From Bacillota bacterium (GTDB lineage Bacteria; Bacillota; Clostridia; Saccharofermentanales; Fastidiosipilaceae), in contig JAEWGG010000024.1 of NCBI GenBank assembly GCA_023388435.1, positions 1 to 32,798 of the forward strand: a DNA stretch of 32,798 nt. The letters run 5' to 3'. The notes below the pieces were generated by a model that was given only the letters and a program-made list of their open reading frames with translations, had not been told where the DNA came from and ran no database searches. Shown here piece by piece: positions 1-7,831 of the stretch. The position numbers and the translations under genes are program-made. Position 1 is the stretch's first letter, and every line of letters begins with the position of its first letter.

Positions 1-1
1 C

Positions 2-10
2 TGCTATACT
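2..10 (+). promoter_or_regulatory. Extended -10 promoter element of the MATE gene
   Basis: TGCTATACT carries the TG of an extended -10 and a TATACT hexamer at 5-10. The start codon at 18 lies only 7 nt past the hexamer, which is where transcription would be expected to begin, so the mRNA may be leaderless or nearly so. Any -35 element lies outside the window. Confidence 0.45.
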
Positions 11-17
11 AGGAGCC

Positions 18-1427
18 ATGATCTCCTCAGCACCTTTCACCCAGCAATCCGAACCCAGCCGGCAGCGGCGGAGCGGAAATTTTGCCGAGGGCAGCATCGC
101 TGGACACCTGTTTCGCCTGGCTCGCCCACTGATTTTTGCCCAGATTATCAGCTGCCTGTACAACATTGTGGACCGTATGTTCATCGGCCACCTTCCTGCA
201 GTGGGCGGTCTTGCGCTGACGGGCCTGGGGGTGGTCTTTCCTCTAATTTCCCTGCTGACAGCCTTTGCCAACTGGTTCGGCCAGGGAGGGGCCGTGGCCT
301 TTGCCATCGCCCGCGGCCGAGGTCACGAGTCGGAGGCCCGCAAGATACAGGCCCACGTCTACTTCCTATTATTAGTTTCAGGCCTCCTGCTGAGCCTCGT
401 CACCGAACTGGCCATGCAGCCGCTGCTCGAGCTCTTCGGCGCGGAGCCCAGCAGCCTGCCCTTCGCCCTTCCCTACGCCCGAATCTACGTCCTGGGCACC
501 CTTTTTGCCTTTATTTCCCTGGGCCTCAATCCGCTGATCAACGCCCAGGGCGACGCGCGGACGGGCATGTTGACGGTGCTCCTGGGGGCCTGCTGCAACC
601 TGGTCCTGGATCCGCTGTTTATTTTTGTCTTTGGCTGGGGAGTGGCTGGAGCGGCCTGGGCCTCCGTGCTCTCTCAGGGGCTCTCGGCCCTCTGGGTCCT
701 GCGCTATCTGCGGCGACCGGAAACGGAGGTCACATTGAGCCTCCGCCCGGTTCTCCCGGACTGGACCACTCTGCGGGACATCCTGCGCCTTGGCCTGGCC
801 AATTTCGTCTTCATGTTCACGAATTCGGCCACGCAGACAGTCTGCAATCAGGTTCTCCTCCACTATGGCGGCCCGCTGCAGATTGGGGTTATGACGGTTA
901 TCGCCTCACTGCGCCAGGTCCTGCTCCTGATTTCTAATGGGCTCACGGCGGCGGCCCGCCCCATCATGAGTTACAACTTCGGCGCCCGGAAACCGGAGCG
1001 GGTCTGCCAGACCGTGCGCTGCCAGCTCTGGGCCTCCCTGATGATTAACATTCTGTCAACTCTGTTTATCTTTATCTTCCCCGAATTCTTTTTCCGCCTC
1101 TTCAGTCCAGATGCCAGCCTGAGTCTGGCCGGTACAGTCCCCCTGCGGCTCTACTTTTCCTGCTTCGTCTTTATGAGCCTGCAGACGACGGGCCAGGCCA
1201 CCTTCACAGCCCTTGGCTACGCCCGTGCCGCGGTCTTCTTTTCCCTGCTACGCAAGCTGATCCTCCTCATCCCCCTGACCCTTGCCCTCCCCTCACTCTG
1301 GGGACTTGGGGCTCTGGGCGTCTACCTCGCCGAGGCCCTGTCCCAGGTCCTGGGAGGCAGCATCTGCTTCTGCTGCATGTACTTTTACGTCTATCGCCGC
1401 CTCCGCCAGGGCCTCGTGGCGGCCTGA
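18..1427 (+). CDS. MATE family multidrug/cation efflux transporter
   Basis: This 469-residue protein is a multidrug and toxic compound extrusion carrier, which exports organic cations or drugs in exchange for Na+ or H+ across the cell membrane. The length fits the family (about 450-480). It is hydrophobic throughout with about 12 predicted membrane segments, and the early NIVDRMFIGHL stretch (about residues 45-55) matches the conserved first-helix region of MATE proteins. The two halves show the usual internal similarity (QGDARTGM in the first, GYARAA in the second). The N-terminal 30 residues are hydrophilic and Arg/Ser-rich. The ATG at 18 is preceded by AGGAG only 2 nt away, too close for a normal ribosome binding site, and no better start lies downstream. 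The gene is monocistronic and converges on the clpC operon. The substrate cannot be read from the sequence. Confidence 0.93.
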   Translation: MISSAPFTQQSEPSRQRRSGNFAEGSIAGHLFRLARPLIFAQIISCLYNIVDRMFIGHLPAVGGLALTGLGVVFPLISLLTAFANWFGQGGAVAFAIARGRGHESEARKIQAHVYFLLLVSGLLLSLVTELAMQPLLELFGAEPSSLPFALPYARIYVLGTLFAFISLGLNPLINAQGDARTGMLTVLLGACCNLVLDPLFIFVFGWGVAGAAWASVLSQGLSALWVLRYLRRPETEVTLSLRPVLPDWTTLRDILRLGLANFVFMFTNSATQTVCNQVLLHYGGPLQIGVMTVIASLRQVLLLISNGLTAAARPIMSYNFGARKPERVCQTVRCQLWASLMINILSTLFIFIFPEFFFRLFSPDASLSLAGTVPLRLYFSCFVFMSLQTTGQATFTALGYARAAVFFSLLRKLILLIPLTLALPSLWGLGALGVYLAEALSQVLGGSICFCCMYFYVYRRLRQGLVAA

Positions 1428-1478
1428 AATCCGCAACTTAACAGTGCCTGCAAGCTCAGCCATTAAGGCCAGGAAGCG

Positions 1479-1523
1479 CAAAAGTCCCCCGGGACCCTGC
1501 CGCAGCAAGGTCCTGGGGGACTT
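1479..1523 (-). terminator. Rho-independent terminator of the ctsR-clpC operon
   Basis: A 15-bp stem (1482-1496 with 1509-1523, one G-U pair, 12-nt loop) is followed on the minus strand by TTTT and lies 30 nt after the clpC stop. It sits between convergent genes and may also stop transcripts from the MATE gene, though the plus-strand T-tract is poor. Confidence 0.8.
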
Positions 1524-1552
1524 CCGTTTCCAGCCTGTGTAAGCTGCTCTTT

Positions 1553-4168
1553 CTAGCCCTCGCCGTCCTCCGACGGATCAGTCGCCGGCCGGTCCGCAGC
1601 TTCTGCCCCAGCTTCCGCCGTGCTCTGCGCAGCAGCTTGAATCTTAATCTGTCCGTCCACCACGCTTGCCACCGCGCGGTCCTCCTTGCTGATGACCCCG
1701 TCCAGCAGGGCCTCCGCCAGGCGATCCTCGACCTCCGATTGGAGCAGGCGGCGGAGGGGCCGGGCGCCATAATCGGGATCATAGCCCCGCTCGGCCAGCA
1801 GGGCCCGGGCCTCCGGACTCAGCTCCAGCTCAATCCCCAGATTGCGCACGCGCTTTTTCAACTGGCGGGCCATGATATCGACAATCTGCTCCATGGCTGC
1901 CTTACCCAGCATGTGGAAGAAAATAATCTCATCCACACGGTTGATAAACTCTGGATTAAAAGCCTTTTTCAGTTCCTCCATGACCAGGTCACGGGCCTCC
2001 TGATAATCCCTGCCGCCATAGAGTTCCGGGGCCTCAGCAGACTGCTCCGCAGCCTTTACGCCGAAGCCGATCTTATGCTTCCCACCCTGGCTGAGCAGAC
2101 GGGCGCCAATATTCGAGGTCATGATCAGAATGGTGTTGCGGAAATCCACCGTCCGCCCCTGACCATCCGTGAGCCGCCCATCTTCCAGAATCTGGAGCAG
2201 GGCGTTAAAGACGTCGGGATGGGCCTTCTCAATCTCATCGAAAAGTACGACGGAATAGGGCTTGCGGCGCACTTTCTCCGTCAGCTGGCCGCCCTCCTCA
2301 TAGCCGACATAGCCCGGAGGCGAGCCGATGAGTTTGCTGACATCGAACTTTTCCATGTACTCCGACATGTCGAGGCGGATCATGGCGCTCTCATCGCCGA
2401 ACATAATCTCTGCCAGAGCCTTGGCGAGCTCTGTTTTTCCGACGCCCGTGGTCCCCAGGAAAATAAAGGAACCTGTGGGGCGCTGCGGGTTCTTCAGTCC
2501 CAGACGTCCGCGGCGTATGGCCTGGGCCACGGCGTGTACGGCCTCATCCTGGCCTACGACGCGGCGATGCAGTTCAGTCTCCAAATTTTTCAGGCGCTGG
2601 GCGTCATCCTCGGTAATTTTTTGGACCGGAATTTTCGTCCAGGCGGCCACAAGTTCAGCGATGGCCTCAGCGCCCAGGCTCAGGGCCTGACTCTCCTCCT
2701 CACGCTTCATCCGGGCCTGCTCCTCTTCAATTCTGGCCTCCAGCTGGGACTCCTCCTCCCGGAACTGGGCGGCCTCTTCGAAGCGCTCCGCCTCCACGGC
2801 CTCTGCCTTCTTACGGCGCAGCTCCTCCAAGTCCTCGCGGATGTCCTCCAGATCCTGATTCTGCTCCGGCTTCGCGTTGTGTATGCGCAGCTTGGAGCAG
2901 CCCTCATCCACCAGGTCGATGGCCTTATCGGGCAAGAAGCGGTCGGTGATATAGCGTGCGGAGAGTTCGACGGCGGCATCGATGGCCTCATCGAGGATGC
3001 GCACCTTATGGTGGGCCTCATATTTGTCGCGGAGACCTTGCAGGATGCGCTTGGCATCTTCCAAGCTGGGCTCCGCAACCTGCACCGGCTGGAAGCGCCG
3101 CTCCAGAGCCGCGTCCTTCTCCACATACTTGCGGTACTCGTTGAGCGTAGTTGCACCGATAATCTGCAGTTCCCCGCGCGTCAGAAGGGGCTTCAGGATA
3201 TTGGCTGCGTCCATGCCGCCGCCATCTCCACCGCCGCCGGCGCCCACAACCATGTGCAGCTCATCAATAAAGAGGATGACGTCCCCTGCTCCCGCTGCCT
3301 CATTCAGACATTTTTTCAGCCGCTCCTCGAACTCACCGCGGTACTTGGCCCCCGCCAGAATGGCCGCCAGATCCAGGGAGAACAGCCGCTTGCCCTTCAG
3401 CAGGTCGGGCACCTCATCGGCCACAATTTTCTGGGCCAGCCCCTCGGCAATGGCCGTTTTACCGACGCCTGGCTCACCGATGAGTACGGGATTATTCTTA
3501 CTGCGGCGGGCGAGGATTTGCATAATGCGCGTGATTTCCTCAGAGCGCCCTATGATGGGATCGAACTTGTCCTCCTTGGCCAGCTGGCAGAGGTCGCGTC
3601 CGTAGGTCTGGAGGCTCTCCAGCTTCTTGACCCCCGTCGCCTTCGCCCCGCTCTCCGAGACCGTCTGGCTCCCGCTGAAAGCCGAGGCCTGCTCCTCTCC
3701 GCAGATCTCCTTAACAAGTCTGCGCATGAGAAAACTGCAGTCCACTCCCTGTCTGCGGAGAATCAGATAGCCTACATTGTCCGCCTCCCGCAGGAGGGCC
3801 AGCAAGAGTTCTTCCGGATTAATGCCCAGGCCGCTCTCCTCGGGGCAGAGCTGTTTTTGCAGGCGCAGGGCCATCTCCAGAATCCGTTTTCCCCGCGGCG
3901 TCACCATGCCCACAATCTGGCTGAGGCTGGCGCTGGGCAGCTCATCTGTCAGGCCCTCACTGGACTTGTTAAGGCTCTGGCTCAGAAGTTCCACATAGCT
4001 CTGGGCCGTTATGCCCTCCTCCGCCAAGAGGGCGCTGGCCGCTCCCCCCTCCGCACAGATGCCATAGAGCAGCTCCTCGCTGCCGATGTAGTTAATCCCG
4101 AAGCTCTGGCTGCAGGCATAGGCCCGCTGCAGGACTTCCAGGGTACGTTCGCTAATTCTCATGTTCAT
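1553..4168 (-). CDS. clpC: ATP-dependent Clp protease ATP-binding subunit ClpC
   Basis: ClpC is the HSP100/AAA+ unfoldase that feeds misfolded or arginine-phosphorylated proteins to the ClpP protease in the cytoplasm. The 871-residue protein has the double Clp N-domain (about 1-150), a first AAA+ module with Walker A GEPGVGKT (231-238) and Walker B LFIDELH (299-305), a coiled-coil middle domain with a UVR-like segment (about 440-495), and a second AAA+ module with GTTGVGKT (572-579) and VLFDEIEK (641-648). It is slightly longer than most ClpC (about 810-850) because of an Ala/Glu-rich tail after about residue 830. The start at 4168 has GAGGTG 5 nt upstream. It is the last gene of the operon, 136 nt after mcsB, and is expected to be under CtsR control from the promoter upstream of ctsR. 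A second in-frame ATG lies two codons in. Confidence 0.98.
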   Translation of the reverse strand: MNMRISERTLEVLQRAYACSQSFGINYIGSEELLYGICAEGGAASALLAEEGITAQSYVELLSQSLNKSSEGLTDELPSASLSQIVGMVTPRGKRILEMALRLQKQLCPEESGLGINPEELLLALLREADNVGYLILRRQGVDCSFLMRRLVKEICGEEQASAFSGSQTVSESGAKATGVKKLESLQTYGRDLCQLAKEDKFDPIIGRSEEITRIMQILARRSKNNPVLIGEPGVGKTAIAEGLAQKIVADEVPDLLKGKRLFSLDLAAILAGAKYRGEFEERLKKCLNEAAGAGDVILFIDELHMVVGAGGGGDGGGMDAANILKPLLTRGELQIIGATTLNEYRKYVEKDAALERRFQPVQVAEPSLEDAKRILQGLRDKYEAHHKVRILDEAIDAAVELSARYITDRFLPDKAIDLVDEGCSKLRIHNAKPEQNQDLEDIREDLEELRRKKAEAVEAERFEEAAQFREEESQLEARIEEEQARMKREEESQALSLGAEAIAELVAAWTKIPVQKITEDDAQRLKNLETELHRRVVGQDEAVHAVAQAIRRGRLGLKNPQRPTGSFIFLGTTGVGKTELAKALAEIMFGDESAMIRLDMSEYMEKFDVSKLIGSPPGYVGYEEGGQLTEKVRRKPYSVVLFDEIEKAHPDVFNALLQILEDGRLTDGQGRTVDFRNTILIMTSNIGARLLSQGGKHKIGFGVKAAEQSAEAPELYGGRDYQEARDLVMEELKKAFNPEFINRVDEIIFFHMLGKAAMEQIVDIMARQLKKRVRNLGIELELSPEARALLAERGYDPDYGARPLRRLLQSEVEDRLAEALLDGVISKEDRAVASVVDGQIKIQAAAQSTAEAGAEAADRPATDPSEDGEG

Positions 4169-4304
4169 AAATTCACCTCATTTCTGTCGCCCCGCCTGGG
4201 GAGCGGCGCTCTGTTCTTTTTCCGCCGAAAAGCTTTCTCTCTTTCTTTTCGACCATCGCTCTCAAACTGCTGGCAGGGCCGTCCCCGTCCTACCGCGCTG
4301 CCGC

Positions 4305-5357
4305 CTAGGTCTCCGAACTGGCCGCAAGAATTTCGGCCATTCCCGCTCTCAATTTCTCTGCCCGCAGCCGGTCCCTTTCGCCAGCCTCCATCGTCCGGCG
4401 CTCCAGACACTGCAGAGCGGCCCGTCCGAGGTCGGCCTGAAGCTGGGTCAGCCGGGCCAGACCCTCCTGGGGTAAAAGGCCCAGGGCCATCATCCAGCGC
4501 AGGTCAGAGAGCCGCTCTTCCATCTCTTCCTGACCGATCTCCCGCACGTAGGACAAGATCCCCACATTGCGCCAGAACTGGTCCTCCAATTCTCCGCCCC
4601 TCTGGCGGAGCAGGGCCTGTCCAGCCTCCTGCTCCATCTCCAGACACTCGTGTAAAACGCGCTCCAGGTCGTGAATCAGCGTCTCCTCGTCAAAGCCCAG
4701 GGTCACCTGGTTAGAGATCTGATAGAGACTGCCTGCGGCCTTGCTGCCCTCGCCGAGGGCCCCACGGATGGTCAGGCCGAGGTCGGCCAGGCGGCGGGCC
4801 AGTTGTTCCATCTGGCCCAGGCGCCTCAGCGCCGGAAGGTGGAGGAGGTAGGAAGCCCGCAGGCCTGTTCCCAGATTTGAGGGACAGGCGGTCAGGAAGC
4901 CCAGCTGCTCATCGTAGGCCATATCCAGACCTGCCTCCAATGTCTGGGCCAGCTCCTGGGCCTCACGCCAGGCCTGCTCCAGCTGCTCCCCTGCCGCCAT
5001 GGCCTGGATGCGGATATGATCTTCCTCCCCCAGCATGACCGAAACCTGCTCATCTTCACGGATAACCAGGGCTGTCGGACGCTCCTGACGCGCCAGTTCC
5101 TGACTGATCAGCCGATGTTCCATCAGGGCGCTGCGCTCCAGGCCGCTGATTTCTTCCAGGTGCAGGCTGCGGTAGGCCTGCTTCCGGGCCAGGTCTGACT
5201 GCAGAATCTGGCGCTCAAGCTCCCGCTGTAAGTTCTGGAGCTCCCGGACTTCCATCCGGGCCGGGAAGGGCCTGTCGGCCACATTGCGGGCCAGTCGCAC
5301 CCGGGAGGATAGGACCCAGAGGGACTCTGGTCCCGTCTCGCGATACCACAGTGCCAT
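4305..5357 (-). CDS. mcsB: Protein-arginine kinase McsB
   Basis: McsB phosphorylates arginines on CtsR and on damaged proteins, marking them for ClpCP; it works with its activator McsA. The 350-residue protein is a single ATP:guanido phosphotransferase domain. Visible motifs are SSRVRLARN (17-25), GEEDHIRIQ (110-118) and the signature TACPSNLGTGLR with the conserved Cys at 158. Length is typical (about 340-360). It starts 4 nt after the mcsA stop and the ribosome binding site lies inside the mcsA 3' end, so the two are probably translationally coupled. ATP-contacting arginines appear conserved, and nothing suggests an inactive copy. Confidence 0.97.
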   Translation of the reverse strand: MALWYRETGPESLWVLSSRVRLARNVADRPFPARMEVRELQNLQRELERQILQSDLARKQAYRSLHLEEISGLERSALMEHRLISQELARQERPTALVIREDEQVSVMLGEEDHIRIQAMAAGEQLEQAWREAQELAQTLEAGLDMAYDEQLGFLTACPSNLGTGLRASYLLHLPALRRLGQMEQLARRLADLGLTIRGALGEGSKAAGSLYQISNQVTLGFDEETLIHDLERVLHECLEMEQEAGQALLRQRGGELEDQFWRNVGILSYVREIGQEEMEERLSDLRWMMALGLLPQEGLARLTQLQADLGRAALQCLERRTMEAGERDRLRAEKLRAGMAEILAASSET

Positions 5358-5361
5358 AGAC

Positions 5362-5958
5362 TCACCCCCGTTCCTCTAAAGCGCGCAGCTGATCTCTCAG
5401 CTGGGCCGCCCGCTCATAATCCTCCTGCTGAACAGCCTCTTGCTGCTCCGCTTTCAGCCGCTTGCGGGTCGCCTCTAAGTCCAGTTCCTGGGCGCGCTCC
5501 GAAGTCCCGGAACTTCCCTGCCCCTCCGTCAAAATCACTTGCTGGTTTTCGTCCGGCCCTGTCTCCGCAGGTCTCGTCGGCCTGTGCCCCTGGTGTTTTA
5601 ACCCCGCCTGTATCTTGCGAATCCTTGGCTCGAGAGTCGTATGGAAATGCCGATAACAGTGCGGGCAGCCCAGTAGTCCCGTGCGCCGGAACTCCTCCAG
5701 GCGCAGACCACAGTGGGGGCAGGCCGCCGCCTGGCGGCGCGGTCCCGATGCCGCGTACGGACTCTGTCCCAGGAAACTGTAAAATTGCTGGAAGGCCTGG
5801 GGCCAGTCCGTGAAGTCGGCCCCTTCCACAGGGGAGGCCGAGAGCAGTCCCAATTTCTGGGCGCAGTGCGGACAGAGCCAGAATGAGCGCTGTTCCCCAT
5901 TGTGGCGCGTCTCGATGTGCATGGTCGCCTCACGTTCTTTACAATGTTGACAGAGCAT
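5362..5958 (-). CDS. mcsA: McsA, zinc-binding activator of McsB
   Basis: McsA is the zinc-finger partner that activates the arginine kinase McsB and modulates CtsR. The 198-residue protein has four CxxC pairs (CQHC near residue 3, CPHC near 29, CPHC near 80 and CPHC near 98), suggesting two zinc sites. It ends in a UVR domain (about 165-198, QEDYERAAQLRDQL) like that in UvrB and ClpC. The linker between fingers and UVR domain is Gln/Thr/Glu-rich and less conserved. It is preceded by a G-rich ribosome binding site (AGGGGTGAGGG) and lies 42 nt after ctsR, second gene of the operon. Confidence 0.95.
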   Translation of the reverse strand: MLCQHCKEREATMHIETRHNGEQRSFWLCPHCAQKLGLLSASPVEGADFTDWPQAFQQFYSFLGQSPYAASGPRRQAAACPHCGLRLEEFRRTGLLGCPHCYRHFHTTLEPRIRKIQAGLKHQGHRPTRPAETGPDENQQVILTEGQGSSGTSERAQELDLEATRKRLKAEQQEAVQQEDYERAAQLRDQLRALEERG

Positions 5959-6000
5959 CTGCCCTCACCCCTTTCGTATGGGTTTACGTTCGCTTCCGGC

Positions 6001-6462
6001 TCACAGAATGTGTTGAAGCAGCATCTGTTTCAGTATGTTCATACGCAGACGGTCCTTGCAGGTCTGGGGGGCCAGGTGCAGGGCCTTGTCCGAAATGGCC
6101 GCCCGCATCAGTTCCGCCGTAGCCTCATCGAGCACCTCGTAATCGCAGAAATTGCGGAGAAAAATCTCGGCCTGGTGCTGGGACAGGGCCTCGCCCATGG
6201 CGTTCAGCGCGTGCATCACGTAGAGCTGTTCACTGTCCTCACAGTTCAGGCGCTGGATGCGGATCCAGCCTCCCCCGCCGCGGCGACTCTCCACAATGTA
6301 ACCCTGGCCGTTGGTAAAGCGGGTGGACAGGACGTAGGTAATCTGTGAGGGCACGCAATTCAGGCGTTCTGCGAGGGCCCCGCGGGTAATCTCAATGCTG
6401 CCGTTATTCTCTTCGATCATCTCCTTCAACAGACCTTCAATCAGGTCGCTCAAGCGAGCCAT
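6001..6462 (-). CDS. ctsR: Transcriptional repressor of class III stress genes CtsR
   Basis: CtsR is a dimeric repressor that binds the heptad direct repeat RGTCAAA-N3-RGTCAAA and shuts off clp genes until heat or arginine phosphorylation inactivates it. The 153-residue protein has the standard length, an N-terminal winged helix-turn-helix (about 1-72) and the glycine-rich wing RRGGGGWIRI (60-69), the loop known in the family as the temperature sensor. The C-terminal half is the dimerisation domain. The start at 6462 has GAGGTG 4 nt upstream. It is the first gene of ctsR-mcsA-mcsB-clpC and is almost certainly autoregulated: two perfect CtsR boxes bracket its promoter. Confidence 0.97.
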   Translation of the reverse strand: MARLSDLIEGLLKEMIEENNGSIEITRGALAERLNCVPSQITYVLSTRFTNGQGYIVESRRGGGGWIRIQRLNCEDSEQLYVMHALNAMGEALSQHQAEIFLRNFCDYEVLDEATAELMRAAISDKALHLAPQTCKDRLRMNILKQMLLQHIL

Positions 6463-6560
6463 GGGACACCTCTTTTCCGTTATGCCATCTGTTCAGGCCC
6501 GTCCCGCACCACTGTTTGTAAGCAGGCAAGGGGGCTTGTACGCCGTTTAGCTTAATCCGT

Positions 6561-6577
6561 TTTGACTTTCTTTGACT
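6561..6577 (-). promoter_or_regulatory. CtsR operator, promoter-proximal
   Basis: The minus strand reads AGTCAAAGAAAGTCAAA, a perfect match to the CtsR consensus RGTCAAANANRGTCAAA. It starts 3 nt downstream of the -10 box and so covers the expected transcription start. Confidence 0.93.
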
Positions 6578-6579
6578 TT

Positions 6580-6607
6580 ATTATAAGCCTGCCGTTTCAC
6601 TTGTCAA
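6580..6607 (-). promoter_or_regulatory. Sigma-A promoter of the ctsR operon
   Basis: The minus strand has a consensus -35 TTGACA (6602-6607), a 16-bp spacer and a consensus -10 TATAAT (6580-6585). Transcription should begin near 6573, giving a leader of about 110 nt before ctsR. Such a strong promoter fits one held down by a repressor. Confidence 0.9.
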
Positions 6608-6624
6608 GCGTTTTTAAAAGATTT

Positions 6625-6641
6625 TTTGACTTTATTTGACC
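6625..6641 (-). promoter_or_regulatory. CtsR operator, upstream copy
   Basis: The minus strand reads GGTCAAATAAAGTCAAA, again a perfect CtsR consensus. It sits 17 nt upstream of the ctsR -35 box and 20 nt upstream of the -35 of the divergent transporter gene, so it could affect both. Confidence 0.88.
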
Positions 6642-6661
6642 TTTTGTCTTGGCCGTGTCTT

Positions 6662-6691
6662 TTGGACTTTCGCCTCAGCTTGGGCTATGCT
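6662..6691 (+). promoter_or_regulatory. Probable promoter of the EamA transporter gene
   Basis: TTGGAC (6662-6667), an 18-nt spacer and TATGCT (6686-6691) give a moderate sigma-A match. The expected start near 6698 leaves a leader of about 20 nt that contains the GGAGGAGG ribosome binding site. Confidence 0.5.
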
Positions 6692-6717
6692 GGGGAGCTG
6701 TTTGGAGGAGGCTGTTT

Positions 6718-7650
6718 ATGACTGTGACGATGAAGCGTATTCCGCTCTGGATTCTGGCCGCCCTGTTCTGCGCCCTGCTCTGGGGCAGCGCCTCGCCGGG
6801 CATCAAGCTGGGCTATGCTTTTTTCCATCTGGACACCAATCGGGTGGCCAATATCATTCTCTATGCTGGACTGCGCTTTGCGGGTGCGGGGCTGATCACC
6901 ATTCTGCTCTGCCCTCTCTTCACGAAACGTCGGGAGCGCTACCAGACAGGGATTTTGCCGGCGGCGGTGAAGCTGGGTCTGGTACAGACGGTCTTACAAT
7001 ATCTACTCTTCTATCTGGGACTACGTGTTGTGAGTGGGGCGGTGGGGGCCTTGCTGACCTCGATGAATATTTTCTTTACAACTCTGATTTCTACAGTCCT
7101 GCTGCGTATTGAGCCCCCCTCACCGCGCAAGTACCTGGCCTGCCTCCTGGGTCTACTCGGACTGCTTGTGCTGAACCTGCAAACGGGTTTCCATTTCGCC
7201 TTTCGCCTCGACGGCGAGGGTTTCGTCCTGCTCGCGGCCCTGGCCAACGCCGCTGCAAATCTGATGATCCGCGCCTACGGCCAGCGCTTCAATCCCATGC
7301 TGCTCAACGGCTACCAATTCCTCTTCAGCGGCCTCCTGATGTCCCTGATTGGCCTGGTCTTCGGAGCAGATTTGGGCAGGCCGAATCTGGCGGCCTGGGG
7401 CCTCATGCTCTACCTGATGCTCCTGTCTGTTCTGGCCTATGGAATCTGGGCCCTGCTCCTGGCCAAGTACCCGCCCTCCGATGTGGTGATTTTTCACTCG
7501 GCAGTACCGATTTTTGGCAGTCTCTTTTCCTGGCTCATGTTGGGGGAGGCCGTCTTCAATCTGCGTTTCCTGCTGGCCCTGGCCCTGGTAGCGGGAGGTA
7601 TTCTCCTGGCGAATCTCCGCCGGCAGAGGCTGAGGTCCGAGCGGGGCTAG
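6718..7650 (+). CDS. DMT superfamily transporter, EamA type
   Basis: This 310-residue inner membrane protein belongs to the drug/metabolite transporter superfamily and probably exports a small metabolite or amino acid. It has about ten membrane segments in two EamA repeats (about 10-145 and 160-300). Typical stretches are ALLWGSASPGIKLGY near the start and a late SWLMLGEAVF that matches the conserved helix-9 region. The ATG at 6718 is chosen because GGAGGAGG lies 6 nt upstream; a longer frame opening with TTG at 6649 would run through the proposed promoter. The gene is monocistronic, divergent from ctsR and closed by a strong terminator. The substrate is unknown. Confidence 0.9.
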   Translation: MTVTMKRIPLWILAALFCALLWGSASPGIKLGYAFFHLDTNRVANIILYAGLRFAGAGLITILLCPLFTKRRERYQTGILPAAVKLGLVQTVLQYLLFYLGLRVVSGAVGALLTSMNIFFTTLISTVLLRIEPPSPRKYLACLLGLLGLLVLNLQTGFHFAFRLDGEGFVLLAALANAAANLMIRAYGQRFNPMLLNGYQFLFSGLLMSLIGLVFGADLGRPNLAAWGLMLYLMLLSVLAYGIWALLLAKYPPSDVVIFHSAVPIFGSLFSWLMLGEAVFNLRFLLALALVAGGILLANLRRQRLRSERG

Positions 7651-7674
7651 GAACTGCCTACACAGTAATATGAG

Positions 7675-7704
7675 AAAAGGCCAGCCTGGAAGGGCTGGCC
7701 TTTT
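7675..7704. terminator. Bidirectional Rho-independent terminator
   Basis: A 12-bp perfect stem (7675-7686 with 7693-7704, 6-nt loop) has A4 on the left and T4 on the right, so it can end both the EamA gene (+) and the LppM-like gene (-). Confidence 0.88.
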
Positions 7705-7831
7705 CCTGTCAGACGGAAGATCTGAAGCTCCCGAACAGAAGACACTAATTAGAATGGGCTTCCCTGGGACCAGCCCTGGCCTCCCTGAGCTCAGAAAAGA
7801 GCGTCAGGCTGCGCGCCTGGCTGCTGTCCGC

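Noticed and set aside
4169..4304. An extra small gene or separate promoter between mcsB and clpC
   Set aside because: No frame with a ribosome binding site and no convincing -35/-10 pair is present; only a short GC hairpin near the clpC start is visible.
1637..4714. A 1025-codon open frame on the plus strand opposite clpC and mcsB
   Set aside because: It lies wholly antisense to two certain genes, has no domain-like composition, and long antisense frames are expected in G+C-rich coding DNA.
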